A stretch of 64,000 nt of DNA from the NCBI GenBank assembly GCA_942492125.1, contig CALODM010000030.1, positions 88,085 to 152,084 on the forward strand, in the 5' to 3' direction. Below are positions 8,816 through 16,940 of this stretch, in pieces (the first letter of the stretch is position 1; each line of letters opens with the position of its first letter). The notes below the pieces were generated by a model. The model worked only from the letters and a program-made list of their open reading frames with translations, searched no databases and was not told where the DNA came from. The DNA comes from BCD1 sp942492125 (GTDB taxonomy: Bacteria > Bacteroidota > Bacteroidia > Chitinophagales > Saprospiraceae). The translations under genes were made by a program, and so were the position numbers.

Positions 8816-10078
8816 ATGAACAGACACTTACAAATCCTTTTCTTCTTTTTGATAACCTCCCCGATTGTGGCTCAAGACTGTTACGATAATTATAACTATT
8901 ACCAATCAGTGATACTGACACCACCAACGCCACTGGACAATATCGAAGCATCAACGGTGGCCCTCCCCTTCAATACCAAATCGCTGGTAGACGAAGGCAA
9001 ACTGAACCCTGATGGCTCGGATCTGAGGATTACGGATAATAATTGTACCGAACTTCCTTTTTTTGTGCAAGGGGTCTCGGACAGATCCATGAATGCTATC
9101 TACATTAAAGTGCCCAACATTGCTTCAGCAGGACTTGAACTTCAAATCTATTATGGGGGACCGGAAAATGCTGAGACCCAAATCAATGGAACTGCCACTT
9201 TTGATTTCTTTGATGATTTTGAAGATGACATTCTGGATATGGATAAATGGGAGGCCATCGGTGAATTTGACCTTTGGGAAGAAAGCAACGGTCAAATGCG
9301 TTTTACCGGGAGCTACGGCAATGGTGGTATTTTTAAATATGTAACACCTAAGTGGCAAACAACCGAGCCGGTAACTGTCCATTTTTCCAGCAATGCAAGT
9401 AATTCACAGGTATATGGAATTGCCGATACCTCTGACCTGCAACGCGTGGGATTGCGTTATGATTCGGGTTTGGTATCCTATGACACCATGGACATCATTG
9501 CCCTGATGTTTGATACCCTAAACGGAGGCACAAATCCCGGGATCGAATATCCTTTTGTCCAGGTAACGCGCAATGAATTGAACCTCATCTCAATATCAGC
9601 TTTTTTGGACGAAAACAACAAGTTGAATTTCACACGCTTTGAAAACTTCAGTTCTGGTGGTAAAAACACGGACACACTTCTGGTAAACCAAATGGATTTT
9701 GATGTTTTACGGCCATTTTTCGCTTCCTTTCTCTCTGCAAACATCATTGAATTTGTAGGCATATCTTCATCAACTGCCTTCCCGGAAATCTCTTATGGTT
9801 CAGAGCAAATGCTCATTACTGCATGGAATGATTTTGTCAAAGATCCAATAATAGATCTTTTTCCTAACCCGGCAACCAATTATTTATTTTTAAAAACCGG
9901 AGAAATGTCTCCTGTAAGTCTGGTCTTTTTTGACCTGAAAGGACAAAAAATACGCGAGCAGTTATTCCAAAATAAAATAGATATTTCTTTCCTCCACGAC
10001 GGGGAGTACCTGCTGAAAATAGAATATCCGGAAGGAAGGTTTTTGACAAAAACTTTTGTTAAAGTAAAAAGAGACTAA
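8816..10078 (+). CDS. Secreted DUF2341-domain protein with T9SS tail
   Basis: A 420-residue exported protein of unknown function. ATG 8816 is preferred over an upstream in-frame start because it opens the signal peptide MNRHLQILFFFLITSPIVAQ. Residues about 35-140 resemble DUF2341 (LPFNTKSLVDEGKLNPDGSD, then an IYYGGPENAE segment). This beta-sandwich often precedes concanavalin-like domains, and the following region (FFDDFEDDILDMDKWE onward) looks like one. The last 75 residues (LFPNPATNYLFL, DGEYLLKIEY, FVKVKRD) are a T9SS type A sorting domain, so the mature protein probably ends on the cell surface. No catalytic motif is visible; polysaccharide binding is a guess from the fold class. Confidence 0.8.
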   Translation: MNRHLQILFFFLITSPIVAQDCYDNYNYYQSVILTPPTPLDNIEASTVALPFNTKSLVDEGKLNPDGSDLRITDNNCTELPFFVQGVSDRSMNAIYIKVPNIASAGLELQIYYGGPENAETQINGTATFDFFDDFEDDILDMDKWEAIGEFDLWEESNGQMRFTGSYGNGGIFKYVTPKWQTTEPVTVHFSSNASNSQVYGIADTSDLQRVGLRYDSGLVSYDTMDIIALMFDTLNGGTNPGIEYPFVQVTRNELNLISISAFLDENNKLNFTRFENFSSGGKNTDTLLVNQMDFDVLRPFFASFLSANIIEFVGISSSTAFPEISYGSEQMLITAWNDFVKDPIIDLFPNPATNYLFLKTGEMSPVSLVFFDLKGQKIREQLFQNKIDISFLHDGEYLLKIEYPEGRFLTKTFVKVKRD

Positions 10079-10107
10079 AATTCCAGCTAAAACTAAATAT
10101 TATATTG

Positions 10108-10140
10108 ATGCCGGATTCGAAAAAACGAGTCCGGCATTCT
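10108..10140 (+). terminator. Hairpin terminator ending one base before the next start codon
   Basis: The 12-pair stem atgccggattcg/cgagtccggcat (one T-G pair) encloses six A, followed by tctt. It serves the DUF2341 gene, but sits immediately upstream of ATG 10142, leaving that gene no room for a separate leader. Confidence 0.6.
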
Positions 10141-10141
10141 T

Positions 10142-10855
10142 ATGAAAGTTTTGTTTTACATTTTTATAATTGCCCTCATTTCCGGGATTTATTGGTATCG
10201 CCTGCAAACCCCAAAAAACCTTTTGAAGGGGTATTACCCGAAGCCCGACGGCAGCGAGACCGTTCAATCCATTCAATCAAAATTTGATTCCCTAGTTCTG
10301 GTAAGGCTGAGCGATGACCTCAGGAAAGCCGGATTGACCGGTTTTCCGAAAAATATGGCCATGCTCATCTTCAAGGAGGAAAGAAAACTTGAACTTTACA
10401 GCCGTTTACAAGGATCTAATATTTTTATAAAAAGCTACCCCTTCACCGCCTTTAGTGGCAAACCTGGCCCCAAATTAAAAGAGGGAGACCGTCAAATTCC
10501 GGAAGGGGTTTACCAAATTGAATATTTGAACCCAAACAGCTCCTATCACCTTTCTGCCAAGATTAATTATCCGAATGCTTTTGATCGTCAAATGGCGAAG
10601 AATGATAACCGCACCAATCCGGGAGGAGATATTTTTATCCACGGAAAAAATAAAACCATCGGTTGCGTGCCCGTCGGAGATCGCGGGATTGAAGAGTTGT
10701 TTATCCTGATGAGCCATGTTTTGCCTTCCCGGATCGAAGTGATCATCAGTCCGTGGGATTTCAGGGTAAGACAGGATATACCCGTATTGGAAAAAGTTGA
10801 CTGGGAAACCCAATTATACGATCAAATCAAAGCAGCACTTTCCGCTTATCAGTAA
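10142..10855 (+). CDS. L,D-transpeptidase (YkuD family, YafK-like)
   Basis: A 237-residue membrane-anchored or exported enzyme that would form L,D cross-links in peptidoglycan or modify lipoprotein attachment. An N-terminal hydrophobic segment (residues 1-20, FYIFIIALISGIYWY) suggests export. The YkuD catalytic signature is IFIHGKNKTIGCVPVGDRGI, with the His and the nucleophilic Cys separated as in the family, followed by IEELF, a YafK-group feature. KEERKLELY and GKPGPKLKEGDRQIPEG match the start of the catalytic domain. No other in-frame Met exists before the domain, so the start next to the upstream hairpin is retained. Confidence 0.88.
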   Translation: MKVLFYIFIIALISGIYWYRLQTPKNLLKGYYPKPDGSETVQSIQSKFDSLVLVRLSDDLRKAGLTGFPKNMAMLIFKEERKLELYSRLQGSNIFIKSYPFTAFSGKPGPKLKEGDRQIPEGVYQIEYLNPNSSYHLSAKINYPNAFDRQMAKNDNRTNPGGDIFIHGKNKTIGCVPVGDRGIEELFILMSHVLPSRIEVIISPWDFRVRQDIPVLEKVDWETQLYDQIKAALSAYQ

Positions 10856-10957
10856 GTATTTTTGAAAACTATTAAGACCTGCAGAACCTTATTGCCTTCC
10901 TTGCCTTAGGATGTTTTCTCTTTAATTTAAGTTTTTAAACATTTCCAGGGTTAAGTA

Positions 10958-10988
10958 TTGACGGGACAACAAAAATATGGTAACTTTA
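10958..10988 (+). promoter_or_regulatory. Candidate Bacteroidota promoter upstream of the DUF2141 gene
   Basis: TTG at 10958-10960 lies 20 bp before TAACTTTA at 10981-10988, one base away from the TAnnTTTG consensus for the Bacteroidota primary sigma factor. It would give a leader of about 105 nt. Confidence 0.4.
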
Positions 10989-11100
10989 AAGAGATTCCTC
11001 CTAATGAGTCCTGCCTCATAATTCTGTTGGCAAATCGAAACCCACCTCGAAACAAAAAACAGCCCTTTGGTACAAAACGAAAGATCTCAAAATCGCATTC

Positions 11101-11520
11101 ATGAAGTGGTTTTATTTGCTTCTATTTTGTTTGACCGCCGCATCCACTGTGGCCCAGGAAGCCAGTCTGACCATCAACATTTCCGACATTGCGCCTGCGC
11201 AAGGTTGGATTCAACTGGCACTTTACAATAATCCCGATGATTTTCCAAAGGAAGGAAGAGAGTATAAAATCGTGACAATAAAAGTATCAGGGAAGACAGT
11301 TTCCTGCTGCATCAATAACCTGCCACAGGGTAAATATGCCATTGCCCTTTTCCACGATCTCAACGAAGACGGTATTTGCAACAAAAACAGGCTGGGGTTT
11401 CCCACGGAAGGCTACGGATTTTCCAACAACATCAGGCCGAAACTTGGGGCTCCTGCTTTTAAAAAAGCTGCCTTTGAAATTAATCAACCTGTTTTCCTGG
11501 AGATTTCAATGATCTATTGA
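11101..11520 (+). CDS. Exported DUF2141 protein
   Basis: A 139-residue protein of unknown function. The signal peptide MKWFYLLLFCLTAASTVAQ is clear. The rest is one DUF2141 domain, recognisable from LPQGKYAIALFHDLNEDG, a calcium-loop-like stretch, and then the GFPTEGYGFSNN signature. The length is normal for the family. It lies 42 bp before the GH3 gene in the same direction and may be co-transcribed with it, but nothing here shows a functional link. Confidence 0.88.
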   Translation: MKWFYLLLFCLTAASTVAQEASLTINISDIAPAQGWIQLALYNNPDDFPKEGREYKIVTIKVSGKTVSCCINNLPQGKYAIALFHDLNEDGICNKNRLGFPTEGYGFSNNIRPKLGAPAFKKAAFEINQPVFLEISMIY

Positions 11521-11562
11521 GTAATTTGAATAAATTCGGGACAAAATAACTGTCCTGTCAAC

Positions 11563-13725
11563 ATGAACAAACTTAAGCAATCCCTGGTATTATTTTGGTT
11601 GATCCTTTTTACCCAAAACGCACTGCCCGCTCAACCGAAACTTCCATTTCAGGATCCTTACCTGGATACAGAAAAACGACTAAGTGACCTCCTCAACCGA
11701 CTTACGCTCGAAGAAAAAACAGCCATGATGCTGTATAACAGTCCCGGAGTTGAACGGCTTGATATTACACCCTATAACTGGTGGAACGAAAGTCTTCATG
11801 GTATCGGCAGGGCAGGTAAAGCGACAGTATTCCCACAAGCTATCGGTTTGGCTGCTACTTTTGATGAAGATCTGATCTTCCGGATAGCGGATGCTATTTC
11901 TGATGAGGCCAGAGCAAAACACAATGCTGCAATTGCCAAAGGCAGTTATCAACAGTACACGGGGCTTTCTTTCTGGACTCCCAACATCAATATATTCAGG
12001 GATCCGCGCTGGGGAAGGGGGCAGGAAACTTATGGAGAAGATCCCTACCTGACGGCCATCATAGGTACTGCCTACGTAAGGGGTTTACAAGGGGATCACC
12101 CCAAATACCTCAAGGCAGCTGCCTGCGCCAAACACTTTGTTGTACATAGCGGGCCGGAAAAATCACGGCATGAGTTCAATGCCGTTCCAGGAGAAATAGA
12201 CTTTCGGGAAACCTATTTACCAGCCTTTAAAAAACTTGTTGATGCTGAGGTAGAAACGGTCATGTGTGCCTATAATCAATTGTATGCCGAGCCATGCTGT
12301 GGCAATAAAGTGTTGTTACAATCCATCTTGAGAGAAGAATGGGGCTTTGAAGGTCACATCGTTTCCGATTGCTGGGCCCTTTCCGATTTCATTTCCTTCC
12401 AAAAAGTGGCAAAAGATGGTGTTGAAGCTGCGGCCATGGCTGCAGAAGCCGGAGTAAACCTCAATTGCGGAACGATATATAAAAACCTGAACGAAGCTGT
12501 TGAATCAGGTCATATCTCCCCGGAAAGAATAGATGAATTATTGACACCTCTGTTACTGACCAGGTTCAAACTTGGCCTGTTGGATCATGAAGACCAGTCT
12601 CCATACGCTGATATTTCTCCTGAAATTTTAAACAACCAGAAACATCGGCAACTGGCATGGGAAGCTGCCGCCAAATCTATCGTTTTGCTAAAAAACGATA
12701 AAGGCATATTGCCACTCAAAACAGATACCATTCAAAAGATCTTTGTCACCGGGCCAACGGCCTTCGATAACATGGTGCTCATTGGAAACTATAACGGCTT
12801 TTCCGGGAACCTGGTGACGCTGGTGGAAGGCATGATGAACAAGGCAGATGAAGGCACCGTAGTTGAATATAGCATGGGAACACTGTTGAATACAGATATC
12901 TACCATGGCCTTTACCATGCCTCATCTTCTGATGTCGTTATTGCCGCCATCGGTAATTCCCGATTATTGGAGGGGGAAGAAGGGGATGCCATGCTTTCAG
13001 ATGATGGAGGAGATCGCATAGACATAAGGCTTCCCGAAAATCAAATCGAATTTATCAAGAAACTTAAAGAAGTGGCTCCCGACAAACCATTGATTGTGGT
13101 GGTAAACGGAGGAAGTGCCATTGCTTTACCGGAGATTACCGAAATAGCTGATGCGCTTATTTTTGCCTGGTATCCCGGAGAGCAAGGCGGTAATGCGATG
13201 GCTGATATCATTTTTGGTAATGTCACCCCTTCCGGTCGGTTGCCCATCACCTTTTACAAAAGTGTGCAGGACCTGCCTGATTTTGAAGACTACAGCATGA
13301 AAAACCGTACCTATCGCTTTTTTGAAGGAGAACCCTTATTTCCTTTCGGTCATGGCCTGAGCTATACCACTTTTGAATACCAGGATTTAAAGATGGCTGA
13401 AAACGGATCTACAAAACAAGGAACCATTACACTGGAATTTACCCTAAAGAATACCGGAGATACCCCTGGAATAGAAGTTGTCCAGTTTTATGTAAAAAAA
13501 CCGCGTCATCATGATCAGATACCCATCAAATCGCTGGTTAATTTTAAAAGAGTTCCCTTGGCACAAGGTGGGTCCGTTCAGGTTACAGCAACCATTGATT
13601 TGACTGAACTTTCTTCCTGGGATGTTGATAGCAAACAAATGATCGTTGTACCTGGCAGCTACCAATTTGAGATCGGAGCATCTTCTGCTGACATCAGACT
13701 GAAAGGGACCGTAAACCTGAAGTAA
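11563..13725 (+). CDS. Secreted GH3 glycosidase (beta-glucosidase/beta-xylosidase type)
   Basis: A 720-residue exported exo-glycosidase expected to remove terminal beta-linked sugars. The signal peptide is MNKLKQSLVLFWLILFTQNA. The N-terminal TIM-barrel domain contains YNWWNESLHGIGRAGKATVF and the nucleophile region VSDCWALSDF, Asp269. The C-terminal GH3 domain (about 380-560) has LLKNDKGILPL and YPGEQGG, and a fibronectin-III-like domain ends the protein. The NWWNE.LHG pattern is more typical of the xylosidase/arabinosidase branch than of cellobiases, but specificity cannot be read safely. There is no T9SS tail, so it is probably periplasmic. A terminator overlaps the stop codon. Confidence 0.93.
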   Translation: MNKLKQSLVLFWLILFTQNALPAQPKLPFQDPYLDTEKRLSDLLNRLTLEEKTAMMLYNSPGVERLDITPYNWWNESLHGIGRAGKATVFPQAIGLAATFDEDLIFRIADAISDEARAKHNAAIAKGSYQQYTGLSFWTPNINIFRDPRWGRGQETYGEDPYLTAIIGTAYVRGLQGDHPKYLKAAACAKHFVVHSGPEKSRHEFNAVPGEIDFRETYLPAFKKLVDAEVETVMCAYNQLYAEPCCGNKVLLQSILREEWGFEGHIVSDCWALSDFISFQKVAKDGVEAAAMAAEAGVNLNCGTIYKNLNEAVESGHISPERIDELLTPLLLTRFKLGLLDHEDQSPYADISPEILNNQKHRQLAWEAAAKSIVLLKNDKGILPLKTDTIQKIFVTGPTAFDNMVLIGNYNGFSGNLVTLVEGMMNKADEGTVVEYSMGTLLNTDIYHGLYHASSSDVVIAAIGNSRLLEGEEGDAMLSDDGGDRIDIRLPENQIEFIKKLKEVAPDKPLIVVVNGGSAIALPEITEIADALIFAWYPGEQGGNAMADIIFGNVTPSGRLPITFYKSVQDLPDFEDYSMKNRTYRFFEGEPLFPFGHGLSYTTFEYQDLKMAENGSTKQGTITLEFTLKNTGDTPGIEVVQFYVKKPRHHDQIPIKSLVNFKRVPLAQGGSVQVTATIDLTELSSWDVDSKQMIVVPGSYQFEIGASSADIRLKGTVNLK

Positions 13726-13749
13726 CCTGATATTTTACCAGGTTTTTTT
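13724..13749 (+). terminator. Terminator overlapping the end of the GH3 gene
   Basis: Stem aacctg/caggtt around a 9-nt loop, followed by seven T. The stem's first two bases lie in the stop codon. Confidence 0.6.
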
Positions 13750-13780
13750 AGTTTATTTTAAAAACTAACCTCTGGTAAGG

Positions 13781-14719
13781 ATGTTCTATTTGAAACCAAC
13801 GACCATGAAAAATAAAGTCTTCACTTTTATTTCGGAATATACCCAGATTGCCATTGGTATTGTACTGGCGAGTATCGGGCTAAAAGCCTTTTTGTTACCA
13901 AATGGTTTCCTGGATGGAGGTGTTACAGGCATTGCCATATTGATCAATTCCAAAATGAACATCAATATTTCTGTTTTACTGGTATTGCTGAGCATCCCTT
14001 TCCTGATATTGGGCTATTTCACCGTGTCGAAGCGAATTGTCATCAAATCCATCATCAGCATTATAGGTCTGGCTATTTTTATTCATTTTGAAAACTTTCA
14101 AACCATTACGGATGACAAGCTTTTGATCTCCATTTTCGGGGGTATATTTGTCGGTGCAGGTATAGGCATCACCATTCGGAACGGTTCTGTACTCGATGGC
14201 TCAGAAGTCCTGGGAATATTTTTAAACGACCGCTGGGGCATCAGCATCGGCAAAGTCATCCTGGTATTCAATGTTATCCTCTTCAGTATAACAGCCGCTG
14301 TGCTATCGGTTGAAGTCGCTCTCTACTCTATTTTAACCTATATCGTTACCGCCAAGATAACCGACTTCATGATCGAAGGGTTTGAAGATTTTATCGGGCT
14401 CACCATTGTTTCGCAGCATCAGGCAGAGATACAAAAACAAATAATCCATAAACTGGGGATCGGCATGACCATCTACAAAGGAGAAGGAGGTTTTGGAAGC
14501 ACCGGTCGGGTCACGGATTTAAAGATCATACATACCGTCATCAATCGGATTGATCTCCGTAAAATTCATCAGGTAATTGACGATATTGACCCCGAAGCTT
14601 TTATCATCGAATTTGACATCAACAATATTAAGGGAGGCGTTTTGAGAAGGTATCTGCAAAAGCAAAAACATAAAAAACTACCCCCTACCCTTTTACAGGA
14701 AATAGAAAATGTACTCTAA
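13781..14719 (+). CDS. YitT-family membrane protein (DUF161/DUF2179)
   Basis: A 312-residue integral membrane protein. Five or six hydrophobic segments span about residues 15-190 (IAIGIVLASIGLKAFLLP, ISVLLVLLSIPFLILGYF and others), and a soluble DUF2179 domain follows (GMTIYKGEGGFGST, IDDIDPEAFIIEFDINN). The family's role is not firmly known; transport or sensing has been suggested. An alternative start is ATG 13805, eight codons in, and neither start has a convincing ribosome-binding site. The stop codon overlaps the next start by one base (TAATG), which implies coupled translation with the hemerythrin protein. Confidence 0.88.
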   Translation: MFYLKPTTMKNKVFTFISEYTQIAIGIVLASIGLKAFLLPNGFLDGGVTGIAILINSKMNINISVLLVLLSIPFLILGYFTVSKRIVIKSIISIIGLAIFIHFENFQTITDDKLLISIFGGIFVGAGIGITIRNGSVLDGSEVLGIFLNDRWGISIGKVILVFNVILFSITAAVLSVEVALYSILTYIVTAKITDFMIEGFEDFIGLTIVSQHQAEIQKQIIHKLGIGMTIYKGEGGFGSTGRVTDLKIIHTVINRIDLRKIHQVIDDIDPEAFIIEFDINNIKGGVLRRYLQKQKHKKLPPTLLQEIENVL

Positions 14720-15186
14720 TGCCAAAACCTATAAAGCGCCATCCAGCCATGCAACCCTTAAGCCGGGACCACCATCTTGGGTTATTGTTGTGTTTTAAAA
14801 TACGGGAAGGATTTAAATACAATATTGATCCAGCAAGGATCAAAGCCTATACCGATTGGTCATGGAAACAGGATTTGGCGCCTCATTTTAAACTGGAAGA
14901 GCAATTTGTATTCCCTGTTTTAGGCCAGGATCACCCATTGATAAAGCGTGCCCTGAAGGAACATCAGGAACTTCGGGATTTATTCCAAAAAAAGACCGAC
15001 CCATTCGAAACTCTGGTACAAATTGAGGCAAAGCTCAAGCAGCATATCCGCTTTGAAGAACGGGTGTTATTCAACGAAATACAACAACAAGCTTCCCCGG
15101 AACAGTTAATAAAAATAGAAATGTCTCATGTCGGTTCAACAGCCTGTGAACTGTGGCCCGACAAGTTTTGGGAGAAAGGAGCTTAA
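14719..15186 (+). CDS. Hemerythrin-domain protein
   Basis: A 155-residue cytoplasmic four-helix protein likely to bind a di-iron centre. The His/Glu pattern of the HHE fold is visible: SRDHHLGLLL, then HFKLEEQFVFPVL, then ALKEHQELRDLF and LKQHIRFEERVLF. Such proteins bind oxygen or nitric oxide or take part in iron or redox sensing; which applies here is unknown. It starts on the last base of the YitT stop codon, so the two genes form a translationally coupled pair. Confidence 0.88.
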   Translation: MPKPIKRHPAMQPLSRDHHLGLLLCFKIREGFKYNIDPARIKAYTDWSWKQDLAPHFKLEEQFVFPVLGQDHPLIKRALKEHQELRDLFQKKTDPFETLVQIEAKLKQHIRFEERVLFNEIQQQASPEQLIKIEMSHVGSTACELWPDKFWEKGA

Positions 15187-15248
15187 TTTCCATGATTACT
15201 TCAATTTTTTAGGACAATTGCTTAACTTAATCCGAGAAAATCAAAAAA

Positions 15249-16160
15249 ATGAAACTCGCCGCAATTGACATAGGCTCCAATGCCATCCGACTACAGGTCG
15301 TTAAGGTTTTTGAAGACGAAGACAAAGTAAGCTTTAAAAAACTTGAATACCTTAGATTTCCCCTACGACTCGGAAGGGATGTTTTCAAAACAGGAAAAAT
15401 AACCATACCGACCATTCAGAAATTTGTAAAGCTGATGAATGCTTTCAAGTTACTCATCGACCTCTACGAAATACAAGGATATAGTGCTGTAGCAACCTCA
15501 GCCATGCGGGAAGCCAGTAATGGCAATGAAGTCAAAACAATTATATCAGAAAGGTTAGGGTTGAACATAGACATAATATCCGGTGACGATGAAGCACGGA
15601 TACTCAACAAAGCCATAATTCCCTACCTAAGTGAAGATTGCCACATCCATATTGATGTCGGAGGGGGTAGCACAGAATTAAACCTTTTTGTCAATAAAAA
15701 ACTTGTTGACAGCGCATCATTCCGTGCCGGTTCCGTTAGAAAACTTACTACAGCTGACAGGACTGAAACATTCAAACAAATTCAGCATTGGATTCAAAAA
15801 GTAAAACCAACAAAAGCCAAAAATATTGAAGCCATCGGCACCGGCGGTAATATCAACAAACTTTTCAAATTGGCCACCAGAACTAAAAACAATGGTATCT
15901 CCCTGGTAGAGCTCAAAGGGATCAGAGCCTATGTTAAAGCCTTTTCATTTGAACAAAGAATGAATATCCTCAAATTGAATCCCGACCGGGCAGATGTCAT
16001 CATTCCGGCTTCACAGATATATATCAAAGTCATGCAATTTATGGGTAGCAACCAAATTTTGGTACCCAGGGTCGGGCTCAAAGACGGATTGGTTTATGAA
16101 CTATATGAACGTGTTTCCGGAAAATCCCTGGCACAAATTGAATTCCTGGAAGAATTTTAA
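15249..16160 (+). CDS. Ppx/GppA phosphatase family protein
   Basis: A 303-residue cytoplasmic protein of the ASKHA fold, predicted to hydrolyse polyphosphate and/or convert pppGpp to ppGpp. The opening AAIDIGSNAIRLQVVKV is phosphate-binding loop 1. AVATSAMREASNG and HIDVGGGSTELNLF are the other conserved motifs. At 303 residues it is the short, single catalytic-module type common in Bacteroidota, lacking the C-terminal HD-like region of E. coli Ppx. It starts at ATG 15249, 62 bp after the hemerythrin gene, so it may belong to the same transcript. Confidence 0.9.
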   Translation: MKLAAIDIGSNAIRLQVVKVFEDEDKVSFKKLEYLRFPLRLGRDVFKTGKITIPTIQKFVKLMNAFKLLIDLYEIQGYSAVATSAMREASNGNEVKTIISERLGLNIDIISGDDEARILNKAIIPYLSEDCHIHIDVGGGSTELNLFVNKKLVDSASFRAGSVRKLTTADRTETFKQIQHWIQKVKPTKAKNIEAIGTGGNINKLFKLATRTKNNGISLVELKGIRAYVKAFSFEQRMNILKLNPDRADVIIPASQIYIKVMQFMGSNQILVPRVGLKDGLVYELYERVSGKSLAQIEFLEEF

Positions 16161-16288
16161 ATGACTTCAAATGCTCTTGATGGCAAATCAATTTTTACCT
16201 GACTTATATGAATCATCATTCCAAACAGGATAGCTGCCTTCTTTTGGTTAATTAAGGTTATATTTGTTTTGTAAGAAACCCAAATAAA

Positions 16289-16720
16289 ATGTTTTCCAAA
16301 GCTTGTGAATACGGACTCAAAGCCACACTTTATATTGCGCATGAATCTCAAAAAGGAAACCGTGTCAGTATGAAAGGTATTTCCAAGGCCATCGATTCTC
16401 CCCTGGCCTTTACCGCCAAGGTATTACAACAATTGGCAAGAACCGGCATTGTCAGCTCGGTCAGGGGGCCGGCCGGGGGGTTTGAAATTGACTCGTCAAA
16501 GCAAAGTCAAATCAAATTGAGCGATATCGTTGCGGCCATTGACGGTGACAAAATCTACAATGGTTGTGGCCTGGGACTTAAGGAATGCAATGGCAGCAAG
16601 CCATGTCCGGTCCACAATAAATTCGAGGAGGTCAGGGATGGACTCAAAGCCATGCTGGAAAACACCTCTGTTCTTGATCTACAAAAAGGTTTGGAAGCCG
16701 GGTTGACATTTTTGAAATAA
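16289..16720 (+). CDS. Rrf2-family transcriptional regulator, probable Fe-S cluster sensor
   Basis: A 143-residue winged-helix regulator. The opening FSKACEYGLKATLYIA and then AFTAKVLQQLARTGIVSS followed by RGPAGGF are the Rrf2 helix-turn-helix and wing. Three cysteines, C93, C100 and C106 (spacing CX6CX5C), occupy the place where IscR and NsrR bind their iron-sulfur cluster, so sensing of iron-sulfur status or nitric oxide is likely. The neighbouring genes do not identify its regulon. The hemerythrin gene upstream would fit a nitric-oxide or oxygen theme, which is inference. Confidence 0.9.
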   Translation: MFSKACEYGLKATLYIAHESQKGNRVSMKGISKAIDSPLAFTAKVLQQLARTGIVSSVRGPAGGFEIDSSKQSQIKLSDIVAAIDGDKIYNGCGLGLKECNGSKPCPVHNKFEEVRDGLKAMLENTSVLDLQKGLEAGLTFLK

Positions 16721-16735
16721 CCGGCGCGCCTCCGA

Positions 16736-16768
16736 AGACCTCCGAGGTTTTAAAAATCTCGGAGGTCT
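16736..16768. repeat. 33-bp near-perfect palindrome
   Basis: agacctccgag at 16736-16746 is the exact inverse of ctcggaggtct at 16758-16768, and the central gttttaaaaat is itself nearly palindromic. No T-run follows on the plus strand, so this is not a standard terminator for the Rrf2 gene. It resembles palindromes I recall as dispersed repeats in Bacteroidota genomes, though I cannot verify that here. Confidence 0.65.
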
Positions 16769-16940
16769 GGCTGATCCCCTCTCCCTCTTTTATAAAAGCC
16801 ACGAGACACCAAAACGTGACATAATTTTCACCATTTTTTTTAAACATTAACAGTGCTTTCTGTTGGACAATTAGGTGTAAAACCTGGCATTTTTTATTAA
16901 ATTTATCTTTTTCCCGCATTTCAACTTTTCAACTTTTCCA

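Noticed and set aside
16259..16266. TATATTTG as a promoter -7 element for the Rrf2 gene.
   Set aside because: It matches TAnnTTTG, but the nearest TTTG is only 12 bp upstream instead of about 20, so the pairing is unconvincing.
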